A DNA stretch of 64,000 bases from Mobilitalea sibirica (GCF_015999265.1 NZ_JAEAGR010000003.1:248001-312000), one strand, 5' to 3'. Positions 1 to 8,555 are shown, counted from the stretch's first letter. A program made the numbers and translations. Notes: generated by a model from the sequence alone, not told the origin.

Positions 1-1
1 T

Positions 2-166
2 GTTATCACAGATACAGAACCCGGATTTAAAGGAGATACTGCTACCGGAGCAACAAAACCGGCGGTTGTAGAGACAGGTGCTACAGTTTATGTTCCTTTG
101 TTTGTTGAGCAGGGTGATAAAATAAGTATTGATACAAGAACCGGCGAATACATGAAGAGAGTGTAG
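2..166 (+). CDS. efp: Elongation factor P, C-terminal fragment
   Basis: Only the last 54 codons are in the window; the gene begins upstream. The product binds the ribosome between the P and E sites and relieves stalling at proline runs. The visible part is the C-terminal OB-fold domain III, with the family pattern [12 protein letters not shown], then [14 protein letters not shown] and the closing [11 protein letters not shown] just before the stop. In Bacillus efp lies close to spoIIIAA, and here spoIIIAA follows 2.5 kb later, so the neighbourhood supports the call. The lysine-bearing N-terminal domain cannot be inspected. Confidence 0.95.
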   Translation, partial: VITDTEPGFKGDTATGATKPAVVETGATVYVPLFVEQGDKISIDTRTGEYMKRV

Positions 167-257
167 TCAACGAATGCTTGATAGGTGTAGAGAGCTGTAT
201 GATGTAAGGATTTTATGAGCGTATGCACTTATTGTATCATGAATATATGTATGTTAA

Positions 258-310
258 GGCTGTTATAAGTAAACTGATGTATTTAATTACACAAGCAACT
301 TATAACAGCC
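258..310 (+). terminator. Inverted repeat after efp, possible terminator
   Basis: A 13-bp perfect inverted repeat (258-270 pairs with 298-310) with a 27-nt loop lies about 90 bp after the efp stop. No clean T tract follows, so termination is a guess. Its arm GGCTGTTATAA resembles the arm of the hairpin at 1340-1374. Confidence 0.4.
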
Positions 311-433
311 TCTTTACGCAATTATAAAAACTTATGTAGCATATATAATCCGGCAACAGGGAAGAAGTATAATCGGTGAAAATACAGAAAAAGAGTGATT
401 TTGAGTACAGAGATTGGGCCAAAAGGAGATGAC

Positions 434-1321
434 ATGAAATCGAAATTATATCTGATCATTACTATGCTTTTGTTCGGGAGTATCGGACTTTTTGTAAAAA
501 ACATATCGCTACCCTCAAGTCAAATTGCTTTGGTAAGAGGGGTTGTTGGTAGTTTGTTTTTACTTATGGTTGCTTTACTGACTAAGAAAAAATTATCTAT
601 TCATTCCATAAAGAATAATCTACTCTTATTATTAGCAGCAGGGGCAGCCATTGGCTTTAATTGGATTTTTTTGTTTGAAGCTTATCGGTATACCACCATA
701 TCCAATGCGACTCTTAGTTACTATTTTGCCCCGGTTTTTGTCGCATTTATGGCTCCTTTCATCTTAAAAGAGAAAATGAATAAGACGAAAATACTATGTG
801 TTTTGGTAGCTATGATCGGTATGTTTTTTATTGTTGAGATTAATAAAACAAGCGGCTTTCATAAAGATCAGTTATTAGGAATCGGTTATGGTCTGCTAGC
901 TGCAATTCTTTATGCATCGGTAATACTTATGAATAAATTTGTAAAAAACATCTCAGGGTTAGAGACTACAATTATTCAACTATCTATGGCATCTGTCGTA
1001 TTGCTCCCTTATATTATAATAACAAACCCAATAAATTTATCTGATATACCGGGAAAGTCAATGATATTACTGGTGACCGTTGGTCTCCTACATACAGGCC
1101 TTGCATATCTGCTTTATTTTGTTGCTATTCGAAACCTGAAGGCTCAAACCATCGCCTCTCTAAGTTATATTGATCCGATTTCAGCGATTATCATGTCCGG
1201 TATTATTCTTGGTGAGGTAATGAGTTGGCAGCAGATGCTTGGAGGCGTTTTAATATTGGGAGCAACCTTCTACAGCGAACTGTCAGGAATATCTGTATCA
1301 AAGAAATCACGAATATCATAA
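434..1321 (+). CDS. EamA/DMT-family permease
   Basis: This 295-residue protein is a ten-helix inner-membrane transporter of the drug/metabolite superfamily; the substrate cannot be told from sequence. Two tandem EamA repeats are visible: roughly residues 5-140, starting LYLIITMLLFGSIGLFVKN, and 150-285, starting IGYGLLAAILYASVILMNK. The second repeat ends in the usual SYIDPISAIIMSGIILGE motif. I chose the ATG at 434 because AAAAGGAGAT sits just upstream of it. An upstream GTG at 395 in the same frame has no ribosome site. It lies between efp and the minus-strand aroE and seems to be a single-gene unit ending at the hairpin 1340-1374. Confidence 0.85.
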   Translation: MKSKLYLIITMLLFGSIGLFVKNISLPSSQIALVRGVVGSLFLLMVALLTKKKLSIHSIKNNLLLLLAAGAAIGFNWIFLFEAYRYTTISNATLSYYFAPVFVAFMAPFILKEKMNKTKILCVLVAMIGMFFIVEINKTSGFHKDQLLGIGYGLLAAILYASVILMNKFVKNISGLETTIIQLSMASVVLLPYIIITNPINLSDIPGKSMILLVTVGLLHTGLAYLLYFVAIRNLKAQTIASLSYIDPISAIIMSGIILGEVMSWQQMLGGVLILGATFYSELSGISVSKKSRIS

Positions 1322-1339
1322 GTAATTATGAATCTTATA

Positions 1340-1374
1340 GGGGCTGTTACAACTCTTTAGTTTGTAACAGCCCC
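1340..1374 (+). terminator. Hairpin between convergent DMT permease and aroE
   Basis: A 13-bp perfect stem (1340-1352 with 1362-1374, arm GGGGCTGTTACAA) has a 9-nt loop. It sits 18 bp after the permease stop and downstream of aroE on the other strand, so it may serve both. The following T tract is weak (GTAATTTATA). Confidence 0.55.
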
Positions 1375-1449
1375 GTAATTTATAAGAAGGGAATCCGCTT
1401 ATCGGTTCCTTTTCCAGCCAGGATGCGTTCTTACGCATAAGGATTTTTG

Positions 1450-1512
1450 TCGGTTTATCGACCGCGCTCAGCGCGAGAGTTACTAAAGCAAACTCTTTGC
1501 TCTAAATCTGCA
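1450..1512. repeat. Palindrome-rich intergenic sequence
   Basis: This stretch just beyond the aroE stop contains nested palindromes. CGCGCTCAGCGCG is near-perfect, AGAGTT pairs with AACTCT, and AGCAAACTCTTTGCT is self-complementary. The pieces GCAAACTCTTTGCT and, on the minus strand, TCTGATGGT also occur, slightly changed, in the large palindrome at 9050-9263. It may be a second, shorter member of the same repeat family; this is inference. Confidence 0.4.
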
Positions 1513-1521
1513 CCATCAGAT

Positions 1522-2298
1522 TCATTCTACCTTACTATTTATCATAGCAAGGATCTCCATATAAATCTTTTGTATCTTGGACTCCGGTATAGGTCTATCC
1601 AGAAAATATTCCACGGCTTGCTTGGCCTGGGCCACTAACATCTCCAGTCCGGTAATAGCTTTCTTATGAAGTTCGATTGCCTGTAGAGTTAGCTTTGTTT
1701 GAAGAGGATTGAATATTACATCTACTACAGCTTCACATTCGATAAAGGTAGTCAAATCAAGAGGAGAAGCATCTATATTAGGATACATACCGAGGGGAGT
1801 AGTATTAATTATGATTTCGGTATCGGTATGTGTTTTATAGAAATCCTCATACGATATGCTAGTATCCGAAGGTTTTCTGCTGATTACCTGTATATCAGAG
1901 GCTCCAAGATGTTCCAGGGCTGCAAAGGCCGTCTGTGAGGTTCCACCATTTCCAAGAATCGCACATTTCTTATCTTTAATTTGTATCTTATTATTTCTTA
2001 GCATATATTCAATCCCGTAAAAATCAGTATTATAACCGATGAAACGTCCGGATTTGTTCACAATGGTATTAACAGCACCAATCCTCTTGGCAAGAGGATG
2101 CATCTCGTCCAGGTAAGGGATTACGGCCTGCTTGTATGGTATTGTCACATTAATAGCAGTAAAATCCTTTTTTTGCATGAAAACTTTAAATTCTTCTTTG
2201 CTTAAGGGTATTAGATCGTAAGTATAATCTGCCAGCTTTTCATGAATGATTTTTGAATAGCTGTGTCCTAATTTTTCTCCAATTAAACCATATCGCAT
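1522..2298 (-). CDS. aroE: Shikimate dehydrogenase
   Basis: The 258-residue product reduces 3-dehydroshikimate to shikimate with NADPH, the fourth step of aromatic amino acid synthesis. It shows the substrate-site motif GHSYSKIIHEKL near the N-terminus (paired serines), NVTIPYKQAV with the catalytic lysine, AVNTIV and GYNTDFYG. The nucleotide-binding loop is LGNGGTSQTA, where GAGGAA is more usual, and TTPLGMYP follows. The length is normal, slightly short. The gene stands alone on the minus strand, interrupting the efp to spoIIIAA order known from Bacillus. Start at the ATG at 2298. Confidence 0.93.
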   Translation of the reverse strand: MRYGLIGEKLGHSYSKIIHEKLADYTYDLIPLSKEEFKVFMQKKDFTAINVTIPYKQAVIPYLDEMHPLAKRIGAVNTIVNKSGRFIGYNTDFYGIEYMLRNNKIQIKDKKCAILGNGGTSQTAFAALEHLGASDIQVISRKPSDTSISYEDFYKTHTDTEIIINTTPLGMYPNIDASPLDLTTFIECEAVVDVIFNPLQTKLTLQAIELHKKAITGLEMLVAQAKQAVEYFLDRPIPESKIQKIYMEILAMINSKVE

Positions 2299-2723
2299 TC
2301 TATAACCTCATTTCAAACTTTTTATTTATTCGAATGTCATTTGTTACAACAAGTGGGTACTATATATATTAAGTAGACAACATTAAGGTTCAACATATAG
2401 TATTGCTAATACATACGTAAGAAGGATGACACTCTAATTATAGTTACATATTCTAAGAAAAAAGTACTATAGGAACAACTAGATGATATGTTATCCCGAT
2501 TTTTACAGTGTGAAAAGAACGCCAAAGGGTAGGTAGGACAAGTATTCACGCTCTTTTTCGCTTTTTTCATTACATAAGTTATAAAAAAGAATAATATAAC
2601 TTCTTTAATTTTGCAAATGTTTTCTTTCCATATATTCGGAATATTTTCGCATAGGGAGAATATATTGTTTTAGAAAGAAAGGTGGATAAGCCTTAATAGG
2701 TATCATAAAGGCAGGTGGGGATT
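2299..2723. other. Divergent intergenic region aroE / spoIIIAA
   Basis: About 425 bp of AT-rich DNA separate aroE from spoIIIAA and must hold both promoters. I see no RNA gene or open reading frame of substance. The only promoter-like match is the candidate sporulation promoter near 2630-2653. Confidence 0.5.
2630..2656 (+). promoter_or_regulatory. Candidate sigma-E-type promoter of spoIIIA
   Basis: ATATATT at 2630-2636 is followed 13 bp later by CATAGGGAG at 2650. This resembles the sigma-E pattern (ATATTT, then CATACAAT), and spoIIIA is sigma-E dependent in Bacillus subtilis. The -10 match is partial, so the call is tentative. Confidence 0.3.
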
Positions 2724-3686
2724 ATGAATACGAAAGACGAGCTACTAAAAATATTATCTCTTAAATTAAGAACAATCTTCGGAAAATTAAAGATAGATTT
2801 TGAGAAGCTTCAGGAGATCCGCCTTCGAATGAATGCCCCTCTTCTCATCATTTATGAAAATGTGGAGTATTTTATAACAGAGGAAGCTAAGTTGGTTAAA
2901 AATCCTACCTTGGCTGTCATCGTTACTAAGAATGAAATCCGTGAGACAATGGAATATATCAGTAATTATTCTCTTTATGCTTTTGAGGATGAGATAAAAC
3001 AAGGATTTATCACGATTAACGGGGGACACCGCATTGGGATTGCTGGGAAAACAATCATTGAAGATGATGTCATTAAAGGAATGAAGCATATCTCCTTTAT
3101 TAATATTCGTTTGGCCCATCAGGTTAAAGGATGTGCTGACCCGGTATTACCTTATCTGATTAATGAGAAGACCGATGGAATTTATCATACCTTAATCATA
3201 TCTCCGCCCAGATGTGGAAAGACAACGCTTTTACGGGACATTATAAGGCAATTATCGGATGGTAATACATATTTATCAGGAAAGTCTATCGGAGTTGTGG
3301 ACGAGCGTTCCGAAATCGGTGCCTGTTATATGGGTACGCCTCAGAATGAATTAGGAATTCGTACGGATATACTGGACTGCTGTCCGAAAGCAAAGGGTAT
3401 GATGATGCTGATCCGTTCCATGTCCCCGCAAATAATTGCAGTAGATGAAATCGGTTCAAAGGAAGATTTAGAGGCAATTGATTATGTGATTGGCTGTGGC
3501 TGTAAGCTGATAGCAACTGTTCATGGAAGTTCTATCGAGGACATAAAGAGTAAACCGGTACTTAGTGAACTGGTGCAAAAAAAGTTGTTTGAGCGCTATG
3601 TGCTTCTTAGTAATGTCAATGGAATCGGTCACCTTGATGAAATATATGATACGGTAGGAAGAAAACTGTATGCAGATCATGCATAG
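2724..3686 (+). CDS. spoIIIAA: Stage III sporulation protein AA, secretion-type ATPase
   Basis: This 320-residue cytoplasmic ATPase resembles type II/IV secretion motor proteins. In Bacillus it powers assembly of the SpoIIIA-SpoIIQ channel on the mother-cell side of the forespore. The Walker A motif is SPPRCGKTT, with Lys166 and Thr167; the Walker B region is PQIIAVDEIGSKED; and the ATVHG motif follows. A GTG nine bases upstream is also in frame, but AGGTGGGG is ideally spaced for the ATG at 2724. First gene of an eight-gene operon. Confidence 0.95.
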   Translation: MNTKDELLKILSLKLRTIFGKLKIDFEKLQEIRLRMNAPLLIIYENVEYFITEEAKLVKNPTLAVIVTKNEIRETMEYISNYSLYAFEDEIKQGFITINGGHRIGIAGKTIIEDDVIKGMKHISFINIRLAHQVKGCADPVLPYLINEKTDGIYHTLIISPPRCGKTTLLRDIIRQLSDGNTYLSGKSIGVVDERSEIGACYMGTPQNELGIRTDILDCCPKAKGMMMLIRSMSPQIIAVDEIGSKEDLEAIDYVIGCGCKLIATVHGSSIEDIKSKPVLSELVQKKLFERYVLLSNVNGIGHLDEIYDTVGRKLYADHA

Positions 3687-3712
3687 GCCAATCGGTAAGG
3701 AGGACAAACATT

Positions 3713-4237
3713 ATGTTGATAACAAAAATTATCGGATGCTTGCTTGTGATTATATCTACAACCGGTATGGGAATGTTTTTTAGTAACGAACTAAGATGCA
3801 GGATTGAGGATTTGAAAGAGTTAAAGAAGCTAATCCTGTTACTGCGCGGTGATATTCGATATGCCAATACCCCTCTTCCAGAAGCAATCAGCGGGATAGC
3901 AAGACGGCATAATGGAGGCTATGAAACTTTTTTATCAAAGGTATCATCCAAATTAAATGAACTGTCCGGGATCACTTTTTCGCAGATTTGGAAAGAGGCT
4001 GTGGAACAGGAGCTTACGAAAACCTCTTTAACAAAGAAGGACAAGTTACATCTGGTGCAATTTGGTGAAAGCCTTGGTTACCTGGATAAGGATATGCAGA
4101 TGAATACATTAGATTTATATATAAATCAGCTGGAGGATGAGACCCTTGAACTATCGAAAACTGTAAAAGAGAAAGCATATCTTCTCAACAGTTTAGGCAT
4201 CATGGCAGGCATTTTTATTTCAATTATTATGCTCTAA
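3713..4237 (+). CDS. spoIIIAB: Stage III sporulation protein AB
   Basis: The 174-residue product is a small membrane protein of the SpoIIIA complex, distantly like GspF-type platform proteins. An N-terminal helix (LITKIIGCLLVIISTTGMGMFF) is followed by a long helical cytoplasmic part with the conserved LKELKKLILLLRGDIRYANTPLPEA. A second hydrophobic helix closes the protein (AYLLNSLGIMAGIFISIIML). AAGGAGGACAA precedes the ATG. It follows spoIIIAA by 26 bp. Confidence 0.93.
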   Translation: MLITKIIGCLLVIISTTGMGMFFSNELRCRIEDLKELKKLILLLRGDIRYANTPLPEAISGIARRHNGGYETFLSKVSSKLNELSGITFSQIWKEAVEQELTKTSLTKKDKLHLVQFGESLGYLDKDMQMNTLDLYINQLEDETLELSKTVKEKAYLLNSLGIMAGIFISIIML

Positions 4238-4250
4238 GGAAGACTAAGAT

Positions 4251-4309
4251 TATATCATCTGTAGCGATGATATACATTATTATTAAGTACTTCCGGATAA
4301 TTAATCCGG
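4251..4309 (+). repeat. Two hairpins in the spoIIIAB-spoIIIAC spacer
   Basis: The spacer holds a perfect 9-bp hairpin (4251-4259 with 4266-4274, loop 6) and then a 6-bp hairpin CCGGAT/ATCCGG (4293-4298 with 4304-4309). No T tract follows either one, so they are more likely mRNA processing or stability elements than terminators. Confidence 0.55.
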
Positions 4310-4316
4310 TGAAGGC

Positions 4317-4529
4317 ATGGGGGTAAGTATGGATATCAATTTAATCTTAAGAATAGCCGTTGTTGGAATACTGGTTTCCATATTAAATCAGATACTTAAG
4401 CAATCCGGGAGAGATGAATTGGCATTTCTCACGAGTCTAGGAGGGTTGGTATTGGTATTGTTTTGGATGTTGCCGTACATAACGGATTTATTTATGACAA
4501 TACAAAAGCTGTTTACCCTTTTTAACTAG
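4317..4529 (+). CDS. spoIIIAC: Stage III sporulation protein AC
   Basis: A 70-residue protein with two transmembrane helices. LILRIAVVGILVSILNQILKQSGRDELAF matches the first helix and the family's loop, and a second helix ends before LFMTIQKLF. SpoIIIAC and AD are related small membrane parts of the mother-cell channel. The family usually starts MGV, as here; an internal ATG four codons on, behind GGGGGTAAG, is the alternative start. Confidence 0.93.
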   Translation: MGVSMDINLILRIAVVGILVSILNQILKQSGRDELAFLTSLGGLVLVLFWMLPYITDLFMTIQKLFTLFN

Positions 4530-4629
4530 TACGGCGATGTAAGCATTTAAACTGTGATTAGAATAGACGTACAGGTTTTCATAGGACAAGGTATTCAGAA
4601 TTATTTACTATTTAGATACGGAGGGTAAC

Positions 4630-5013
4630 ATGATCAGAATAGCCATTCTAGGAATCGGAGCGGTGTTGGTAGCAATATTATTTAAAAAGGGGAAGGAAGA
4701 GTTTTCCCTCTATATTGCTATTGCAGCTTGTTTTTTAATTTTATTACTGGGAATTGGAAAACTGGAGGTGATCCTGGATGCAATCAATAAGCTTCAGGGT
4801 TATATACAGATAAACAAAGCATATATCGGTGTGTTGATAAAAATAATAGGGATTACCTATATTACGGAATTTGCATCTTCCTTATGTAAAGATTCAGGAT
4901 ATCAGTCTATCGGAGATCAAATCGAATTGGTAGGTAAGCTGACGATACTGGCTATCAGTATGCCAATACTGTTAGCGTTGTTAGAAACGATAGATAATTT
5001 CCTGAAAGCATAA
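4630..5013 (+). CDS. spoIIIAD: Stage III sporulation protein AD
   Basis: A 127-residue integral membrane protein of the SpoIIIA complex, related to SpoIIIAC and of normal family length. It shows several hydrophobic helices and the conserved central stretch IGVLIKIIGITYITEFASSLCKDSGYQSIGDQIELVGK, a strong family signature. A GGAGGG site precedes the ATG. The 100-bp spacer before it shows no clear structure. Confidence 0.94.
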   Translation: MIRIAILGIGAVLVAILFKKGKEEFSLYIAIAACFLILLLGIGKLEVILDAINKLQGYIQINKAYIGVLIKIIGITYITEFASSLCKDSGYQSIGDQIELVGKLTILAISMPILLALLETIDNFLKA

Positions 5014-5093
5014 CTATGTGAGAGATGTCTTAGTATCTTTTTAGCGTCCTTACTTTTATGGTGAAAACCAGTAGTTTTTGAAAGGTGATATGG

Positions 5094-6254
5094 ATGAAGG
5101 ACAGGCATAGAAAATTAATATTATTTAACCTTAAAATCATGGCAGGAGTTCTTATGGCACTTGTAATTTTAATGTTTTATCTTGAAGAAGCGAAAGCGAG
5201 TACAACGTTATCGGAAGATATTAATTATACTGAAATTCAGGAAGTAATTGATGACATAATGGAGCATGGCAACGCCATTGATTTTAGGTCCTATGTAGAC
5301 CGGCTGATGCAAGGAAAGGAAGCCTTCTCCCTTAACAATATCGGTACGCAGTTAATCCAGTCTATCAAAGGAGAGGTAAAAGCCAATTTGGGTACCTTTG
5401 CCAGGCTGATATCCATTGCTTTGATTGCTGCAATTTTTACCAATCTTTCTATGGCATTTAAGCATAATCAGGTATGCGAGACAGGCTATTATATTACCTA
5501 CCTGTTATTGTTTGCTTTACTCATGAGCTCCTTTGTCTCCGCCTCCGTTATTGCGGCTTCCGCCATTGGTAATATACTGGATTTTATGAAAGTATTAGTG
5601 CCTGCTTACTGTATGTCCGTAGGCTTTGCATCAGGTAGCGCATCCTCTTTGGTGTATTATGAAGTCGCTTTATTTATGATTACCGTGGTTGATCTGGTTT
5701 TAATAAAAATAGTAATCCCCCTGATTAACTTCTATATGGTCATTATGCTGGCGAATAATTTGTCAAAGGAGGACATGCTATCAAAACTGGCGGGACTCTT
5801 TGAAACCATTATACGTTGGCTGTTAAAAAGCTTATTGGCAGCAGTAATTGGGTTTCAAGCGGTTCAAGGCCTTATTATACCGGTTGCTGACAGGGTAAAG
5901 CGGTCGGCACTTTTGAGGGCATCGCAGGCCATACCGGGAGTCGGAACGGCAATCGGAGGCGTCACCCAGACGGTGATAAGCGCAGGGGTCTTGTTGAAGA
6001 ACTCCATTGGAGTCGCCGGACTGGTGATCATTATAATTATCTGTGCAATACCCTTATTAAAATTGATTGTAATAGCTTTAATCTATAAGTGTGGTAGCGC
6101 TGCACTGCAGCCGGTATCCGATAAGCGTATGATCGAATGCATCAGTGCTTCCGCTAAGTCAGCTGAAATGCTTTTACATACCTTGTTTGTCGGTGCGGTT
6201 TTATTCCTATTATCAATCACGATTGTAGCAGTAACGACCAGCGGTGCCATATAA
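5094..6254 (+). CDS. spoIIIAE: Stage III sporulation protein AE
   Basis: This 386-residue polytopic membrane protein is the largest SpoIIIA subunit and a presumed part of the export channel. It has an N-terminal hydrophobic signal-like segment ending near EEAKAS, a short extracytoplasmic part, and six or more helices. Conserved features include VPAYCMSVGFASG and PGVGTAIGGVTQTVISAGVLLKNSIG. An in-frame GTG at 5085 overlaps the ribosome site AAAGGTGAT, so the ATG at 5094 is the better start. Confidence 0.94.
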   Translation: MKDRHRKLILFNLKIMAGVLMALVILMFYLEEAKASTTLSEDINYTEIQEVIDDIMEHGNAIDFRSYVDRLMQGKEAFSLNNIGTQLIQSIKGEVKANLGTFARLISIALIAAIFTNLSMAFKHNQVCETGYYITYLLLFALLMSSFVSASVIAASAIGNILDFMKVLVPAYCMSVGFASGSASSLVYYEVALFMITVVDLVLIKIVIPLINFYMVIMLANNLSKEDMLSKLAGLFETIIRWLLKSLLAAVIGFQAVQGLIIPVADRVKRSALLRASQAIPGVGTAIGGVTQTVISAGVLLKNSIGVAGLVIIIIICAIPLLKLIVIALIYKCGSAALQPVSDKRMIECISASAKSAEMLLHTLFVGAVLFLLSITIVAVTTSGAI

Positions 6255-6378
6255 CTTCGTGAGTGATATTTCCCGCCAATTATGTTGCTGGAAAACCATA
6301 ATGTGAAGCTGCGAATAACATCATAACATTCCTGATGTATGCTGATTTATATTCATAGGTTCCTTGGAGGCTGTAGAA

Positions 6379-7002
6379 ATGAATGAAATATATGAATGGA
6401 TAAAAAACATAGTAATTTACATGATTCTGAATACGATTATCATGAATCTGTTGGGAAACAGCAGCTATAAAAAGTACGTCAGTATCGTCTCCGGGATGAT
6501 ATTAGTGTTGATCGTTGTTTCACCGATTATGAGATTCTTAAAGATAGACGAAAAGATGGATTTTTATATCAGATCCAATGATTTTACGGTAGAAGCGTCG
6601 GCCTTTAAAAACGATCTGCAACGAATGGAGGAAAAACAGATGCAACAGATATTTGCAGAATATAAGGATAGAATTAAGGAACAGGTGAAGGTGATTCTGT
6701 CAGCAGAGGAACTTTATCTGGTCTCCTTTGATATCACATTTAACCTTGATACCCAAAGCAGTACTTTCGGGGAGATACAACGGATGGATATTACAGCAAC
6801 AGGTACCAAATCGGAGGAAGAAAAAAGCTCAAAAATCATTATAGAAGAGGTTGAAATATCAGACATTAAAAGTGCTTTGCAAAAGGAGAAGGAAGTATCT
6901 CAGAAAGTGCCTTCCCCTGCTGAAATTAATATAAAAATTAAATTATCGGACTTCTATAATATAGGAGCAGATAATATAAATATTAGTATACAGGGAGGAT
7001 AA
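6379..7002 (+). CDS. spoIIIAF: Stage III sporulation protein AF
   Basis: The 207-residue product has two N-terminal membrane helices (IYEWIKNIVIYMILNTIIMNLLG and YVSIVSGMILVLIVVSPIM). A soluble ring-building-motif-like domain follows, ending in INIKIKLSDFYNIGADNINISIQGG. It belongs to the SpoIIIA channel. GGAGG at 6366-6370 is eight bases before the ATG at 6379, which decides against the upstream TTG at 6364. SpoIIIAG starts two bases after its stop, suggesting translational coupling. Confidence 0.92.
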   Translation: MNEIYEWIKNIVIYMILNTIIMNLLGNSSYKKYVSIVSGMILVLIVVSPIMRFLKIDEKMDFYIRSNDFTVEASAFKNDLQRMEEKQMQQIFAEYKDRIKEQVKVILSAEELYLVSFDITFNLDTQSSTFGEIQRMDITATGTKSEEEKSSKIIIEEVEISDIKSALQKEKEVSQKVPSPAEINIKIKLSDFYNIGADNINISIQGG

Positions 7003-7003
7003 T

Positions 7004-7606
7004 ATGGAGAAAATGAAAATATCTCTAAAGGAAATTGGCCTACCAAAGTTAGTTATGATCTTTGTTGCGGGTATTCTTCTCATATTATTATCTTTTCCAA
7101 ATCTTTTTGGCTCAAAGGAAGCAAAGGATAAGGGTATAGCGGATGTGAGTGATTTGCTGCAGCAAAATGGTACGAATATGACAAGCCAGGATACGAATAC
7201 CTATATAGAAGAAATGGAAAATAGGCTTGAAAATATCCTCAAAAAGGTATCCGGTATAGGCGAAGTAGAAGTAATGATAACTTTAAAAGCTTCTAAGGAG
7301 CAGATTCCCTTAAAGGATAGTCCTTATATGCAGGAAAGCTTAAATGAAGATGACGGGGAGGGCGGAAACAGAGCGAATAATAGTATTCAACGGGAAGAGA
7401 GTACCGTTCTGGTAACCAACGAGAATGGGAAAACGCAGCCTTACGTAATACAGGAACGTGAACCGATTGTGGAAGGTGTCCTTGTGATAGCTGAAGGCGG
7501 AGATAATGTTAGGATAATTAAAGACATTATGGAAGCTGCAGAGGTATTATTTGATGTACCTGTGCATAAGGTTAAAGTGATGAAGATGAGTGATGGGATA
7601 AAATGA
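7004..7606 (+). CDS. spoIIIAG: Stage III sporulation protein AG
   Basis: A 200-residue protein with one membrane helix (LVMIFVAGILLILLSFPNLF) and an extracytoplasmic ring-forming domain. In Bacillus SpoIIIAG forms a large ring in the intermembrane space. The family pattern ENRLENILKKVSGIGEVEVMI and the end EAAEVLFDVPVHKVKVMKM are clear. AGGGAGG precedes the ATG. The last codons overlap an upstream in-frame ATG of spoIIIAH, but the real start of that gene lies further on. Confidence 0.95.
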   Translation: MEKMKISLKEIGLPKLVMIFVAGILLILLSFPNLFGSKEAKDKGIADVSDLLQQNGTNMTSQDTNTYIEEMENRLENILKKVSGIGEVEVMITLKASKEQIPLKDSPYMQESLNEDDGEGGNRANNSIQREESTVLVTNENGKTQPYVIQEREPIVEGVLVIAEGGDNVRIIKDIMEAAEVLFDVPVHKVKVMKMSDGIK

Positions 7607-7620
7607 TCAGGAGGTTGAAA

Positions 7621-8445
7621 ATGAAAAATATATTTAAAAAGAATCAAATCATAATTACTGCATTGGCCATTATGATTGTGATTGCCGGGTATCTCAGTTT
7701 TACGAATGATGATAAGCCGGAGGAACCGGGTACGGTAGAGACCACAAATCCGGACTTGGAAGAATTAGATGTTTTGGCTGGTCTGGATGGTCTTGATGTG
7801 GTACAAAATACCGATGACACTACAGATGCCAATGATACCACAGATGCTGATACTACTGATGAAACAGAAGTAACGAATGATACAACAGATGGTGATGTAA
7901 ATGCAACAGAAGCAGATGATAATGATGAAACTACACCGGTTGATACAGAAGAGGGTACGACTGAACTGGGTGAACTATCAGACGATGATATTCTGGAAGC
8001 GGCTAGTGATGTTACAGATACAGGTGAACTGAATCTAAACGAGGATAGTGTTCCGGGAGAAGCCGTACTGGCAAGTACGAATATCAATGCCGGCTATTTC
8101 ATTGAAAACAGATTACAAAGAGAGCAGATGAGAGCCAGAAATAAAGAAACCTTAAAAGAGTTATTTGAGAGCCCTGATGTAGCCGAAACCTTAAAGCAGG
8201 ATGCAATCAATAGTTACATAGAAATAACCGCAATTGCAGAGAAAGAGAATGCAACGGAGATTTTACTCGAGGCAAGAGGTTTTGATGATACACTGGTTAG
8301 CATCAATAGCGGCAAAGTGGATGTTGTAGTAAATGCTGCCAGCTTAACCGATCAACAGCTTGCCATCATAGAAAATGCAGTGAAGGAAAAAACCGAAATA
8401 GAAGCGAAAAACATAACAATTATTCCGGTAGTCATGGAAGAATAA
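7621..8445 (+). CDS. spoIIIAH: Stage III sporulation protein AH with a long acidic linker
   Basis: SpoIIIAH meets SpoIIQ across the intermembrane space and joins the two halves of the channel. The 274-residue product has one membrane helix (about 10-27) and the conserved ring domain from about 155 to the end (AGYFIENRLQREQMRARNKETLKEL through NITIIPVVMEE). Between them lies about 120 residues very rich in Asp, Thr and Glu, including DTTDANDTTDADTTDE. The Bacillus protein is about 218 residues, so the linker accounts for the extra length. The start is the ATG at 7621 behind CAGGAGG, not the ATG at 7603. Last gene of the operon. Confidence 0.94.
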   Translation: MKNIFKKNQIIITALAIMIVIAGYLSFTNDDKPEEPGTVETTNPDLEELDVLAGLDGLDVVQNTDDTTDANDTTDADTTDETEVTNDTTDGDVNATEADDNDETTPVDTEEGTTELGELSDDDILEAASDVTDTGELNLNEDSVPGEAVLASTNINAGYFIENRLQREQMRARNKETLKELFESPDVAETLKQDAINSYIEITAIAEKENATEILLEARGFDDTLVSINSGKVDVVVNAASLTDQQLAIIENAVKEKTEIEAKNITIIPVVMEE

Positions 8446-8465
8446 GCAAAAAAATTTATTTATAA

Positions 8466-8493
8466 TTGCAAAAGTTGATTAATTTGGTATAAT
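8466..8493 (+). promoter_or_regulatory. Sigma-A-type promoter of the asp23-family gene
   Basis: TTGCAA at 8466-8471 and a perfect TATAAT at 8488-8493 are 16 bp apart, about 60 bp before the start codon. This separates the vegetative gene from the sporulation operon before it. Confidence 0.7.
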
Positions 8494-8555
8494 ACTAATA
8501 AGAAAGAGAAGTTAAGAATGACCAGTTAATCATAGGAACTTAGGAGGTATTCGTC

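Noticed and set aside
1225-1440. 71-residue plus-strand frame spanning the end of the permease and the hairpin
   Set aside because: It runs through a terminator-like hairpin and overlaps the permease in another frame; no ribosome site.
7644-8087. 147-residue minus-strand frame across the spoIIIAH linker
   Set aside because: It is a serine/valine-rich mirror of the Asp/Thr linker codons, without a ribosome site.
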